A stretch of DNA of 64,000 bases, from assembly GCA_003993805.1 (NCBI GenBank), contig RSEF01000017.1, positions 6,617,234 through 6,681,233 of the forward strand. The letters are read 5' to 3'. The translations under genes were made by a program, and so were the position numbers. The notes beneath the pieces are model-generated. The model was not told where the DNA came from. It made no database searches and saw only the letters and a program-made list of their open reading frames with translations. Source of the stretch: Himantopus leucocephalus (Eukaryota > Chordata > Aves > Charadriiformes > Recurvirostridae). This document shows positions 44,401-55,820 of this stretch, piece after piece (positions within the stretch are counted from its first letter, which is position 1; each line of letters opens with the position of its first letter).

Positions 44401-46969
44401 CGACTTGAGGTTTGCCCCCCAATTTTCAGCGCTGCCTGGCTTTGAGCCGTGCCTTGGGCAAAGGGGGAGACAGCGGGGCAGGAGCTGGGGGGGCGCTGCC
44501 TGGGAGGAAGCCATGGGTCCCCCCCAGTAGCACAGGCACTGGGGAGGTGGGTCACCTCCCCGCGATGCTGCAGGGAGGATGAGGACCCATGAGATGCCCT
44601 CTGGTCTCATGGCACAGCACCCACACGCCTTTCGCCGTTCAGACTGGGTCGGACTTTTATTCCCCCCAAGGAATAAAGATGCCAACAAATCCGTGGCAGG
44701 CAACGCGGGAGAAGGGGGAGTGAGCTCCCGCGCCATCAGTCCCCAGGAGGGGCAGCTCTACCCCGGCTAAGGTGCCAGCACACCAACAAAACCCCCACAA
44801 TAGTAACCCCACAAAAACTCAGTGCCATTTTAATACGGTGTTTTGCAGCTTTGTCTTTTCAGAACTTTGTTCTGTCAGAGAATATCTATGTTTTTTAAGT
44901 TATTGCCCGTAGCACGTGTCTCTGCTGGTCCCCAAACCAGCCGTGCCCGGGCTGCCACGCTCGGGACGGGCCAGTCCCCTCCGAAGGGTCTTTGTGTGAC
45001 GGCTCCTTCCAGCTCCCACTTGTGCTGTGCTGCGAGAGCAAACGGAGCTCCCGGGTTGAGAAAGGTGGGGTGGGGGGCTGCATTTATACTGCATGGAAAT
45101 GACACACACCCCAAAAAAAAAAAAAAAACCAACCCCAAAACTGGACACAGAGCCCCCCGGGCTCTGCAGCCCTGCGCCGAGCATGATGCCACCCAGGCTG
45201 TAAATGACTCATCTTCTCGTAAAGCTGGTTTGCTAAGGAAGAAAGAAAAGCCCTTGCCCCGAAACAATTCCTCTGCGCTTGCCAAGCTCGGCGGGAGCAA
45301 TCCACGCTGTCTCTCTGCTTGTCCGGAGCGCCCAGCGCCAGCGTCCCCCCGCCACGGTGCCACCTCTGGAGCCGGACCCCCGGCTCCCCCCTGCAGGGCC
45401 AGGGCTTTCCTTCCGTGCCTCCCGCCCAGCGCCATGCCTTACCAAACACGGAGCCACCAAACACAACCCCACATATTTCGTTAACCTCAGACGCTTGGAT
45501 AGGGAAGGCTGTGGATGAAAAAAAAAAAAAGAAGGAAAAAAAAAGGAAAAAAAAGTCCAAGGTGGAACCGCAATGTTTATAAAATGGGTCACTGAATTAT
45601 ACATAAAAATATTTTCCTTGTGGATGCAATTACTTCCTGGACTTGTTATTCCACAGATGCTTAAGTTCGCCTCAAGCAACTCCAATAAATGCTTTACAGT
45701 CTGCTAGATCAACAGTAGCAGCGCTGGAGCGAATTGAGCAGCGCTGTTTCAAATTTGTCAGAAAACCACACAGTGTTTTCATGCGCACGTTTTAGAAACC
45801 CAAACAAAATGATTCCCAACCGTCGTGCTCCCTTTCCTTACGCTTTTAATGGGTTTCACATGAGCTCCTCCAGACACGGGCAGAGCCCCAAGGGCTCAGG
45901 ACACCCCGGCAAGTGCTCCCCGAAAGCCGGGGAGCCCCTGGGAGGAGACGGGGACTGAGCAGGGGCGGCACCTCCCATCGCTCTCCCGTATAAACCCTGC
46001 TCCTTCTCACTCCCGGATTTTCCCGTCTCATCCTCCTGCGAGGTCTGGCTCGCCTGTTAAGTACCCGGGGGGCAGCGGGATGTGTAACCAGCTTAGGAGG
46101 CTTTCCCAGGGGAAATGAATTTTGGGAGCGAGGGGTCGGGGCTGCCCCTACCTGCCGCAGCGGCTGCAGAAGGGTGAGGGATAGTTCAGGGGATGTGGGG
46201 GACACACACCCCACGTCGGGTTTAAACACGTAATGAAAAAAAACCCAGAGGAGCTGCAGCAAAGCTGGTGGGAAGGGAAAAGAGCTGAGACAGTGGCCAG
46301 ACTGTTCCCAGCGTGGGCACAGCCTGGCTCCAACAGTCTCCCCCCGTGGCAGGGATACGCATTAGGGGTATTTTTCTCCTCTATCCGCCACTGATTTTCA
46401 CAAAACTCAGAGAAACTCAAGGCCATGGAGATGCGTAAAGATTATTTTTGTTTTAACGCACATAGGGCTTGGCCCAAAGGCTCTGGAATAAAATCCTGGT
46501 CCATCTGGTGCATCTTCATCTTCAAAAACCTCTAAGCTCCTTTCATTTAAGAGCAATTTAAAGTACTTTGTGCTGCTTTCAATGACCCTGAACGGGAAAG
46601 CAGTCGAGGGCCGGGGTGCTGGGGGACAGCCCGGGATCAGGGGGCAGAGTGCTCTTATGCCAATAAAATAAATTAATATCTGCCCAGGAATATTCAAGAT
46701 TCACTCCAGGACTAACAGGTGGCTGTAATAAGATTATCCCGTTAACAAATCACCAGCCGAGCAGAAACGTGCTTTCAGGTCTCTGCTTTCGCTCCAGGTC
46801 TCATCCATGAGGTTTTCTGTCAGCGGGATAAACGGGTTAAAAGGTGCCTGCAAAAATGGGCTTATAAAAAGCTCCTTATTCTCCTGCTTCGAGGATGCAG
46901 CTGCCTCCCGTCCCCCCGTGTATGGGAATCCCAGCTCATCTTTGCCTCTTTATAGGCCACTGCAGCAAT

Positions 46970-47030
46970 CCTGCTCCTCTCCCTGCTCCTTTCCTGCTCC
47001 TCTCCCTGTTCCTCTCCTGCTCCTCTCTGC
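46970..47030 (+). repeat. Pyrimidine minisatellite (CTGCTCCTCTCC-like units)
   Basis: About five imperfect 11-12-nt units of the form CCTGCTCCTCTC, almost entirely pyrimidine on the plus strand. Confidence 0.75.
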
Positions 47031-48123
47031 CAGCGGCTGGGGATCGACGGCAGCCGGACACCAGCCTGCCCGCCGCAGTGTCACAGCCCCAGGCGGGACA
47101 TGGCCCTGTCCCCATCCCTTATCCTGCGGGGTGCAGGTGATGGCGGGCTCTTGGCAGATGATGCACAGCATGAAAATCCCACGAGACCTCAGAGCGCATC
47201 GTCCTCCTTGGCGAGGGCACCCTGCAAGGGCAATCCCCAAACTCCCAGCGAGGCAAATCATTGATGAGCAATCCCGGCCCTGCCACCGGTGGAAAATGCT
47301 TTGCCAAAGGGAAGGAGCTGGGTTTCCCTCTGCCCTCGCTCCCAGCGCCAGGATGGGGACGCGTCCCCACAGCCGAGCCGCACGCGGGGCTGCCCGCCTC
47401 GGGGGTTAAACCAAGGGCCCCGCAGGGAACGCACTGGCATTTTTATTTGGAATTAGGTCCCAGCACATCTTAATTTTCAATTCAACCTCCGCTGAAAAGA
47501 AACATAAAATAAAACAAGCGCCAGCGGTGGGGAGGGAGGGAGGGAGAAAGCAGCACCAGGTCTGCCCACAGCCCCGAATTAGCTGCAGAAACACGTTAAC
47601 ATTCCTGCGCTGGCCCCCGGCCAGGGGACGGAGCAACTCAGGAGACGGCGATGCAGTCACTGGCAAACACGCGTAGGGTCTGTGGGTGCCGGTGCCGCAG
47701 CCGGGATGAAAAACCCTGGGGAAAACGGCTGCGGCCAAGGAAGAGCATGGGACCCGCACCCTGCTCCTGGGGACGACCCCGAGGTGCTTTTAAATGCCGC
47801 AAGAGTTTTTTTTCCCAAGGCAAAGCAGCTGGGAAACGCCATGCAAAAGGTGACCCATACGATGCAGGATTTCACCGTGGCTGGACACCATGCGGCTCCA
47901 GGTCCTCACGTCAGTGGTGCCCAGGTTGGAGGGGTCAGATCCTGCCTTCAGATGTACGAGCCACTGCAATTTGGGGGAGATGGGCAGGACAGCACAGGGA
48001 CAAAGTGCCCCCTTGGGAGGAGGACGGCATCCCACAGAGCATCCCCAGTACCCCGTGCCAGCCCTTACTGCAAACGCGCATCAACTCAGGTGCCCCCCAA
48101 CTCCCGAGGTCCCACCAGCTCAC

Positions 48124-48164
48124 TGCAGACCCCCAGCACCCCAGTGCAGACCCCCAGCACCCCA
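48124..48164 (+). repeat. Two tandem 20-nt units (TGCAGACCCCCAGCACCCCA)
   Basis: Two adjacent, nearly exact copies of a C-rich 20-mer. Confidence 0.7.
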
Positions 48165-49297
48165 CACAGCATCCACCCAAGCCCCAGCCTAGGCTATGCC
48201 TGGCCGCCGGCGCAGTTTAATAACGCTGGCCCGCACCCTGGTATCCGCCGGCCGCCCCAGCCCTCCTGATTTTGCCATTTGCCAGGCGCTGGAGGCAGCG
48301 TGCCGCGCTCGAGCGCCGGCGAGGGCTCCAATCTGTTCCTCATTAGGAGGGGCAGACAGCCCAGCGCGGGAGTCTGAGCCCTAATCTCCTTTCCAGTTGG
48401 TATCCGTCAGCAGATGTACAACAAGTGGTTGGATATTTTAGTGGGCATGTGTGTGACAGAGCCATTAGCTTTTTTTCCACCTGGGGGGGGGGGAAGGAAT
48501 AAAATGCCATGGCTCGAGCCGAGGCTTTGCCGGTCGCACGCGGAGCCCGATGGCAGGTCCCAGCGCACCGGCACGGCTGCCAGCTCTGCTCCGCTCCGCC
48601 GGCGTGGTGGTTTATTTTACCAAGGTCTTTCTTGGAAGAAGTGGTGATGAAGTTAACAGCCTGTGAGCCATAATTGGCTCACATTAAATCAAGGAAATGA
48701 TATGTTTTGTTTTGCCCTTTTTTTTTAAAAAAAAAGTCATTTTAAACAGGAAAAAACCACACAGAGCCAAGGAAGGAGCAGGCAGCAGCTCTCAGGAATT
48801 TGGGGGGAGATTTGTGTCCCAAGCATGAAAAAATCCAGTCCTTGCCATCAAGGAAAAAGCAGCTTCACTTCAAAATACCCAGCAGAGATGCCCATGGGCA
48901 AGGGAAGGGGGATCCAAAAAACCCAGGTTATGGCACTGCAACAAGCACCGTGTCAAAGCCTTCCGGGCAGCTCATGGAGCTCAATGGGACACATTAAAAA
49001 AAATAAAAATAAAATTAAAAAAAAAAAAAAACTTCTTAAAAAATTTCTTCTTGAAAGTTGGGGTTTTTTATCTTGCCACCTGTCAACAAACACAGGGTGT
49101 CAAAAACCGTCTTGGTACCTTACCGTGGCTCGGGATATAGAGGGTATTTCAGAAAGAAAACTTTCTTGTGTTTGTTCTTTAAATCCTATTTTTAGCCCCT
49201 GTGGCTACATTCTGGGTACGAGCTGAGCTGAGTGATGGCAGAACCGTCCTCCCAAGGCTACAGGTCACCTAAGCCATCAGGTCTCCGGAGGGATAAT

Positions 49298-49350
49298 GTC
49301 CAGCCCTGCAATCCTGCCCCAGANCGTCCAGCCCTGCAAGCCTGCCCCAG
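49298..49350 (+). repeat. Direct repeat of ~25 nt separated by a single N
   Basis: The unit GTCCAGCCCTGCAA(T/G)CCTG plus CCCCA occurs on both sides of the N at 49324, with one substitution. Either a tandem repeat of unresolved copy number or an unmerged contig overlap. Confidence 0.75.
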
Positions 49351-52300
49351 GCACATCCCCACAGCCGAGCTTTGCTGTGTTTCCCCGCGCGCTCGCTGCA
49401 GTGCAGCCCGCTGCTCACCGCATTTTCACCCATCCCCACGAGCAACCAGTGCTGTGGCTTCACAGCGCCTGAGCCCCCTCCCAGCTCATCACCGGGGTAC
49501 CGAGAGCCACCGGGGCTTGTCCTGGTTGGAGGCAGCCGCATCCCAGCTCATCCTACCCAGCACTGGATTTTATGGAAAGCCTGAGCCGTTTCCCATGGCT
49601 GGCCCATCCGAAAGTACAGCATCCCTGGGGATGCTCAGCCCTTGCTTTCACACAGTACCGCTGCACAGATGCGCATGAAGATCAACCGCATCATCCGAGC
49701 AAGGCAAGACGCAGATCTATGGGGTGCAAGGAGCAGGGGGGACCAGCTCTGAGCGCTGCTGGCCACATCCCTGCCTCTCTCGGGAGCCACCACAGCCCTG
49801 GGGAAATTCAGACTCCAGAAGAGTGTGGCCCTGCGCTGCCCCGACACTGCTCGCACACACCGGCGCAGGCCAGCAGCCTCCCAAAAGCTGCGGCAGAAGA
49901 TGCAGCGAGTGACAAAGCCGCCACATGGCATGGGAAGGGCTGGAAACCTGCGATCTGCCCCCACGTCTCCTTTTTATCCACCGTCCCAGTGTCACTTGTA
50001 CCTGCGGCACTGGAAGCTGTGAGTCAGAAGATTTCATGTGACCTGAAAAGAAAAAAAAGCCCCACAAGTGGGAAAAAACATCCCACTTTTGGTAAAACCC
50101 CCGCCCAGCTGAAGATCACACACACACATCTTCCAGCTCATCCCAGCTTCTGGGTTAGCCAGGTGGGAAAGGGGACACCAAAACCCCTCGCTCTGAGCAC
50201 GGAGGGATGACCAAGTCTTCCATTTGCGTGGCAACCAGGAAACCCCCCAAATTCAACCCTTTTCCAACTTAAAAACAACAACAACAACAAAAAAAAACCT
50301 CAATGGGAAATTCTAATTTTGTTTGGAAATGTCATTTCCAAGTTGCACATGAGAAATCATGCTCTGACCTAGCGTTGCTGACAGGCAAATATTTATCCCC
50401 ACAAAATTTCCACATAAACCCATCACTTTTGTCAGTAGGTCCGGACAGCAGAAGCAGAGGGGGAAGGCAGCGAGAGGGGAGCCAGGAGGCACAGGGACAG
50501 GCAGCTCTGCCCGGCGGGTCAGAGCCACGGGCGGCTGTGAACCCCTCAAACAGATCACTGCAAACACAGCGGCTCTCCTTGAGACTCATTTTGAGGCAAG
50601 ATGCAGCCTTTTCCAACACATTCAGAGCGAGTATCTCGTATTTTTTTTCAAACCTAGTTGTGCCATTCTTTCCAATACATTACACCGATAGAAGCCGCTG
50701 CTCCCGAGCCCCGCAGCACTTCATCATTCAGCACCGCCGCTCTCGCCCGTGGCGGAGCGGATCCTGTCCGACATACATTTCTCAGTCTATTAGGCAGACT
50801 TATTCTTTTGCTCTGTGTTTTGATACTTACAAAGCCATTACCATCCCTCGCATGCACATCCATCATCGGGCCTTCAAACTCCAGAAAGTCCCAAAAAACT
50901 ATTTTCCACTCACCATGCAGCCTGCCAGGCTCTGTTCTTCTACTCTGCGCTGCTTCATCCATCGAAAGACATTTCAGCAAGTTCCGAGTCCAACAAAATA
51001 AACAGATGGCAGCCTGAAAAGGTGGTGAGTTTTTTTCTGCGAGGGGGGAGCGGGGCAAGGGATACAGCAGGGAAGAGCTGACTTCTGTCTGCCTGGTTGG
51101 AAAAGCAAACCAGGGCTCCGGGCACCGATGCCCGTCTGGAGCCAGGGGTGCGAGGCACCGTTCTGCAAAGCCATGGGGGCTCGGAAAGCTGGGGGGGGAA
51201 ACAGTCATAGCTATCTCCTGGGCTCGGACTCCCCCGGCTCTGCAAGCACCGTGCCGCAGGGGTGTACCCAGCCCGGTGCCGGCCCCCACCGAGCACCCAC
51301 CTTCCCTCCACGTGCCCCCAGCACCCTGCAGTCGCCGTCCGTGCCCTGCGCGGCTCTGTAAACCCAGCACGTGCTGTTCGCCCACATTTGGCAAGGAGCC
51401 GGTTCACCATCATAGCTCTGCACCGCCCCGACGGCTCCCCAGCAGAGATCACGCGCTCCCCAAAAATCACCCCCGTGCGCCCACACAGCAGCACCACGCT
51501 GCAAAGCGCCAGCCCCGCTACAGCCTTAGGGGCTGCGGGCGATGCAGAGAGAAGCAGCCGTGCCCCGTACCAGGGCAAACCAGCCCCGGGGCAGGCACTG
51601 AGCATTGCTGCATCTTGACCCAGCAACCCCCAGTTCAGACTTACAGGGAAGATTTATGAAAGGATGTGGCCAGATGAGCGATAGAGATGAATAGCCTTGA
51701 GGAGTGACTGATTTCTCCCTTACAAGAGGAATAGAAATGAATTTATGAATTGGGTTAGTTAAGTTGCCAAGTGGCTTTGATGCAGTTTATTTTTTTGCAT
51801 ATGTTCATGATCTATTGCGCAGCTGTCAGAGGGGGAGGAAGGTCCTGTTGAGCCGGAGCAATGCATCACTCTGGCAGAGGCCGCCAACAGCTCTCAGCAA
51901 AACCAGATTGCCCTTTAATCAGCCACGGGTTGGTTTGCTGCTTTCCCAAAGCGGGCGCCTCGCTCCTCCCCAGTTCACCCTCGAGGACCCGGAGCCCCGT
52001 TATTTGCCGCAGAGGCGGGGAGCGAGGCAGGACCCCCTTCCCCGTGCCGATGGCCAAGCACAGCCCACCAGAGACACCGCTGATGTCTTCTTTCACCTTA
52101 CCCACCCCTTTAGTGTTTCGGTAGGGTCTACAGCAAGTCAGGAGAGTTCCCGGGGAGATGTGGAGTGGGGACAGGGTGGCGGGTGCGTTATTCTTTACCA
52201 AGACTGCACTTTTAGAAAGAAACCATAGAGGGCAGAGCGAGGATGTGGTGCTCAACGGAAGCAAGTGTGAGCACCCGTTACACCACCCCTGAGGGACCCC

Positions 52301-54248
52301 CCTTCCCTCCAGGGGACACCATCCCCCTGCACACCGAGGGACGGACCAGCCCGGGGGCTCAGCCCCGGCTCCCCAAGCGCAGACCAGCGCGGGCGCCGGC
52401 TCCCCCGTGCTTCCCGGCGTTACAGGTGCTTGGAGGTTTTTCAAGACACGAAGTAATTTCCTGTTTGAAACAGTTGACAAATCTGCACAGAAACTGGATA
52501 ACCCTTCACGTTTCGGGGAGATCCCACTGCTCCGGCTCACAGCTCCTCCACAATACGCTTTTTCGTCCCCAAATATAAGGGGTGGGAGGGCGAGTTGAGC
52601 ACTCCTCTCTGTCCCGCGTTCAAGTGGCTTCAAGTTTAGGGCAGACAGCGTGTCCTTCTGCGAGGTCTGTGGCGAGTGCACGCAGTGGCCACGTGCCGGG
52701 GAGGTGCCCCAGCCCAGAGGGGGGTCCCAGCCCCACAGCCCCGTGCTAACACCGACCCCAGCCCAGGAGACACAGCCTTCACTGCACCGCCCTGCTCCCT
52801 CCCGAAAGCCTCCCGCAAACAGGGCTATTTAGGGAAAAACCTTGGTAATTAAATTATCACATAAATACAGCAAAACCAGCTAATGCACGTTTATGGGCTT
52901 GCCGACTCTTCTGTTAATGGTTGCTTTATTGCCAGAAGCATGAGAATTAAATCCGACACAGGCAATAGCCCCTTTGGGGCAGGAGGTGGCACTCGGGGCT
53001 CCAGCCCTCTGCACCCACACACATGGTGGGGTGGCACCAGCATGGCCGGGCTCACACCACTGCGGCAGCAGAGCAGGTCCCTGGTCCCAGGCTTGTTTTG
53101 CCGGAGTCCCAGGGGCTGCAGCAGGCTGCCCCCGGCCACCCAGCGCCCAGCCTGTGTGCCCAAGCACGACCCAGCCCCAAGGAGCTGCCAGGGGCTCAGC
53201 AGCCCTGCTCCTGGGAAAGGGGAGAGCACAGAGCCCTGGAGAGAGGGGAGATGCAGATCCTGCTTTCAGAAGTCCCTCACTACAGGCCACATCAAATGAA
53301 AAAAAAAACACCAAAACAAACAAATGAAGGGAGGGAGATGAATTAGCAAGAGATGTTGTTGCATGCAGATGGTCATTTTGCGGTAGTCTGCTCTGAGTCA
53401 TCTCCTCCCCATCCAAGCCACCAGACTGCACAACCAGGTCAGCACCCAACGCTGCCACCGATTCCCCACACCCCATCAGGACACATCACCTCTCCCTGCT
53501 CCAGCGTTTGCCTCTTCAAATGGGAAGCTCCCAGACCTTGTCTTTGAGAGACATGAACATCCAAAGGATGCACAGGCAACAGACCCACCAACACAGGCAG
53601 AAGCCTTTCTTCCACTCACCCCCGTGCACACCACAGACGAGCAATGCAGGTTTCACGCCTTTGCTCTCAGCAATACTGCTCCCAGCACTATCGCTCCCAG
53701 CTGGGACCCACAACCCAGCACACAAACCTCTCCAAGAAGCACAAGCACAGAGCCGGCGTGACCCTGCACGAGGCAGCACACTCAGCCCCACCACAATCCC
53801 AAAAAGCAGCAGCCAAGAAACTCCATGATGGAAAGAGCCAGAGATAACTAACCAGCAAGCCCACAGCTTCCTCCTCGCTTGAGATATTCATAGCAAAAAC
53901 AAGGATCAGGGAGGAGAAAGAGAAAAGCCCTTACCTTGCAGCAACCTCAGCCCCCAGAGACCTTGCAGCCACGTTCCCCAGTGAGCACCATCGTGCTCAG
54001 CACCTGCAGCCACTTTTCACCTGGACCAGCCCCAGCAGCATCACCCTAGAGCTCTCCACCCCCAGCGTGCCCTCCCTCTGCTGCAGCATCCCACTTTGGG
54101 GGCCCTTTTTTTAACTCGTAGCGCTGGAAGTCAGCTGCTTTGGGGTGGAACATGGCAAATATTGCATTGCAGAGACTCGGTATACTGCGCTTGGGGGAAA
54201 AAGCTGAGGCCTGGGAGGGGCAGAGGGGATAAAGAATCATTTTCTCAA

Positions 54249-54343
54249 TGAGTGGCCTGAGGGAATTTGAAGAGGAAGGATGCTGCAAATTCACTATGTG
54301 AATTTGCAGCATCCTTCCTCTTCAAATTCCCTCAGGCCACTCA
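54249..54343. repeat. Perfect 46-bp inverted repeat with 3-nt loop
   Basis: The left arm 54249-54294 and right arm 54298-54343 are exact reverse complements over all 46 bases, around the loop TAT (54295-54297). The sequences outside the arms are unrelated. A transcript of either strand would fold into a perfect 46-bp stem. It lies 1.4 kb upstream of the SLC2A6 start codon. Confidence 0.97.
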
Positions 54344-55719
54344 GTTGCAGATTTTCCTTGGTCTGCAAGATGCAAATGGCAGCAATGCTCCTCAGCCCCC
54401 ACCACCCCATGCAGGGCCGTGACCTTGCACAGAGCGTTGCCACCGTGGGAGCAAACAGGCTCTGCTAGCCCAGATGCACGGAGCAAAACGCATGCGAGGG
54501 AGGTGACCGATGGTGTTTGCTGAAGGAGGGGGTTCCCAGGGTGCAGGGACCAGCTCCAGGTCAGCTGGAGGCTGTTGGGACATCCCCTGCTCAGACCAAC
54601 GTGGCACTGGAAATTTTTTGGATGGGTTGGTCCGCTGCCCTGATATCCCCTTGCTCCATGACCTTTCTTCCCACAGAGAAATCACAGCCCCGAGTGCCTG
54701 AGTCAGCTGTGAATCCCCAGCACCGGTCAGACACTAAATGCGGCACTTGGTGGTTGCAGAAGGGGAACCAGATTGCATGGAGGGAAGAACATAGCAGGTC
54801 CTGTCTGACACCAAAGCATCACTGGGGCTCCCAGGCAGGCTTGGGGGTGCAGAAACCATCCAGGTGGTCCCAAAAGCACCAGGGTGAATGATGGAAACAA
54901 GAAGAGCACTACAGTAGTTTAGGGAAAGACATCTTTTGCTAATTAAATCCAAGTACAAAGGTATGTGTCCCCCCTTTTCTACAGGGTGAGTTTGGACCTT
55001 GCAGCCCCCCAGGACCTGCAGATGCCCCAGCACAGCGCTGCCCTCTGAGCCCTGTGGGGTTGGGGGGGATCAGGGCGAGGGGGCAAAAGCACCTGTGGGC
55101 ATCCTGGGGCCCCCATCAGGTGCGCCCAATGCAGCAGACATGCCACCCTCCCTCTTTCCATCCTCATCAGCGCTCTTCATCCCCCCCACCTGCTTCCTGT
55201 GCCCCTTCCATGTTCACCTCCCTCTTGGTTCCTCTCCTTCGGCCCTGGTCTATGTTGAAAACCCTTCCCCAGGGTGGCTGTGGAGGCTCATGCAGATGCA
55301 ATTTACCCCTGTAAAGAGAAGAAGTGTTTGACCAGTCTAACTGGTACCGGTTCCTCGAAGGGAGAGACGTGGCCTCAGCAAAGGGACGTTTCTGCTGGTG
55401 GAAACAGTTCTGCAAGGATCAACCCTGTAAGGGCCGCTGCAGTGATGGGGTTTGGTGTCGATGGGGTCTGGGAGGGGCAGGGGGAAAAGGCTGCAGGGCA
55501 CCATCGCCTGCTGGTTTTCCGGCCCCCCCAGTTTCCTCCCCAGAGGCCGGCCGGGTGCGAGCCCACAAGGCACAGATTTCTCTGATTAGGCAACGCAGGG
55601 CAGCCTCTCCCCTTTCGCTTTCAGCTGCCTCTTCCTCCTTGTCCCCAAGGCAGCCCGGAGCATCCGGCCCTGAGTGCAGCAGCACCCGCTCCGCGACGGG
55701 CACCGGCCACGGCACGGCC
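54344..55719 (+). other. SLC2A6 5' flank and probable 5' UTR
   Basis: No other gene is seen. The SLC2A6 frame is open without a stop from about 55324 to the start codon, but there is no in-frame ATG in that stretch, so it is more likely 5' UTR or promoter. CpG frequency rises moderately from about 55540. No clear TATA element is visible near the start. Confidence 0.5.
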
Positions 55720-55820
55720 ATGGAGCCGAGTGCCCGGGAGCCCCTCGTGAGGAAGACGAGCTTCTCGTATCGGACCTTCCCCGAGAGCACTGGCAAGAGG
55801 CTTGACAAGGAGTACCTGCG
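55720..55820 (+). CDS. SLC2A6: SLC2A6 exon 1
   Basis: Residues 1-34, the cytoplasmic N-terminus beginning [15 protein letters not shown]. It is poorly conserved with human apart from EPL near the start and a shared TFPE. Donor CG|GTAAGG, phase 2. Confidence 0.88.

Larger units (their letters stand above)
40181..54248. other. Intergenic region between the CR1 copy and the hairpin
   Basis: Fourteen kilobases without a recognised gene. It contains a CpG-rich stretch (40905-41460), short CA runs near 42430 and 50110, a G run at 43963-43977, poly-A tracts near 45113 and 49018, an AAC run near 50275 and the minisatellites listed separately. A single N lies at 44006 and another at 49324. Confidence 0.5.

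Noticed and set aside
54249..54343. The perfect hairpin as a microRNA precursor
   Set aside because: The 3-nt loop, the complete lack of mismatches and the abrupt ends are unlike animal pre-miRNAs. It is better treated as an inverted duplication or artefact.
55324..55719. N-terminal extension of SLC2A6 in the open upstream frame
   Set aside because: There is no in-frame ATG in this stretch, and the ATG at 55720 has a strong context and gives the family length.
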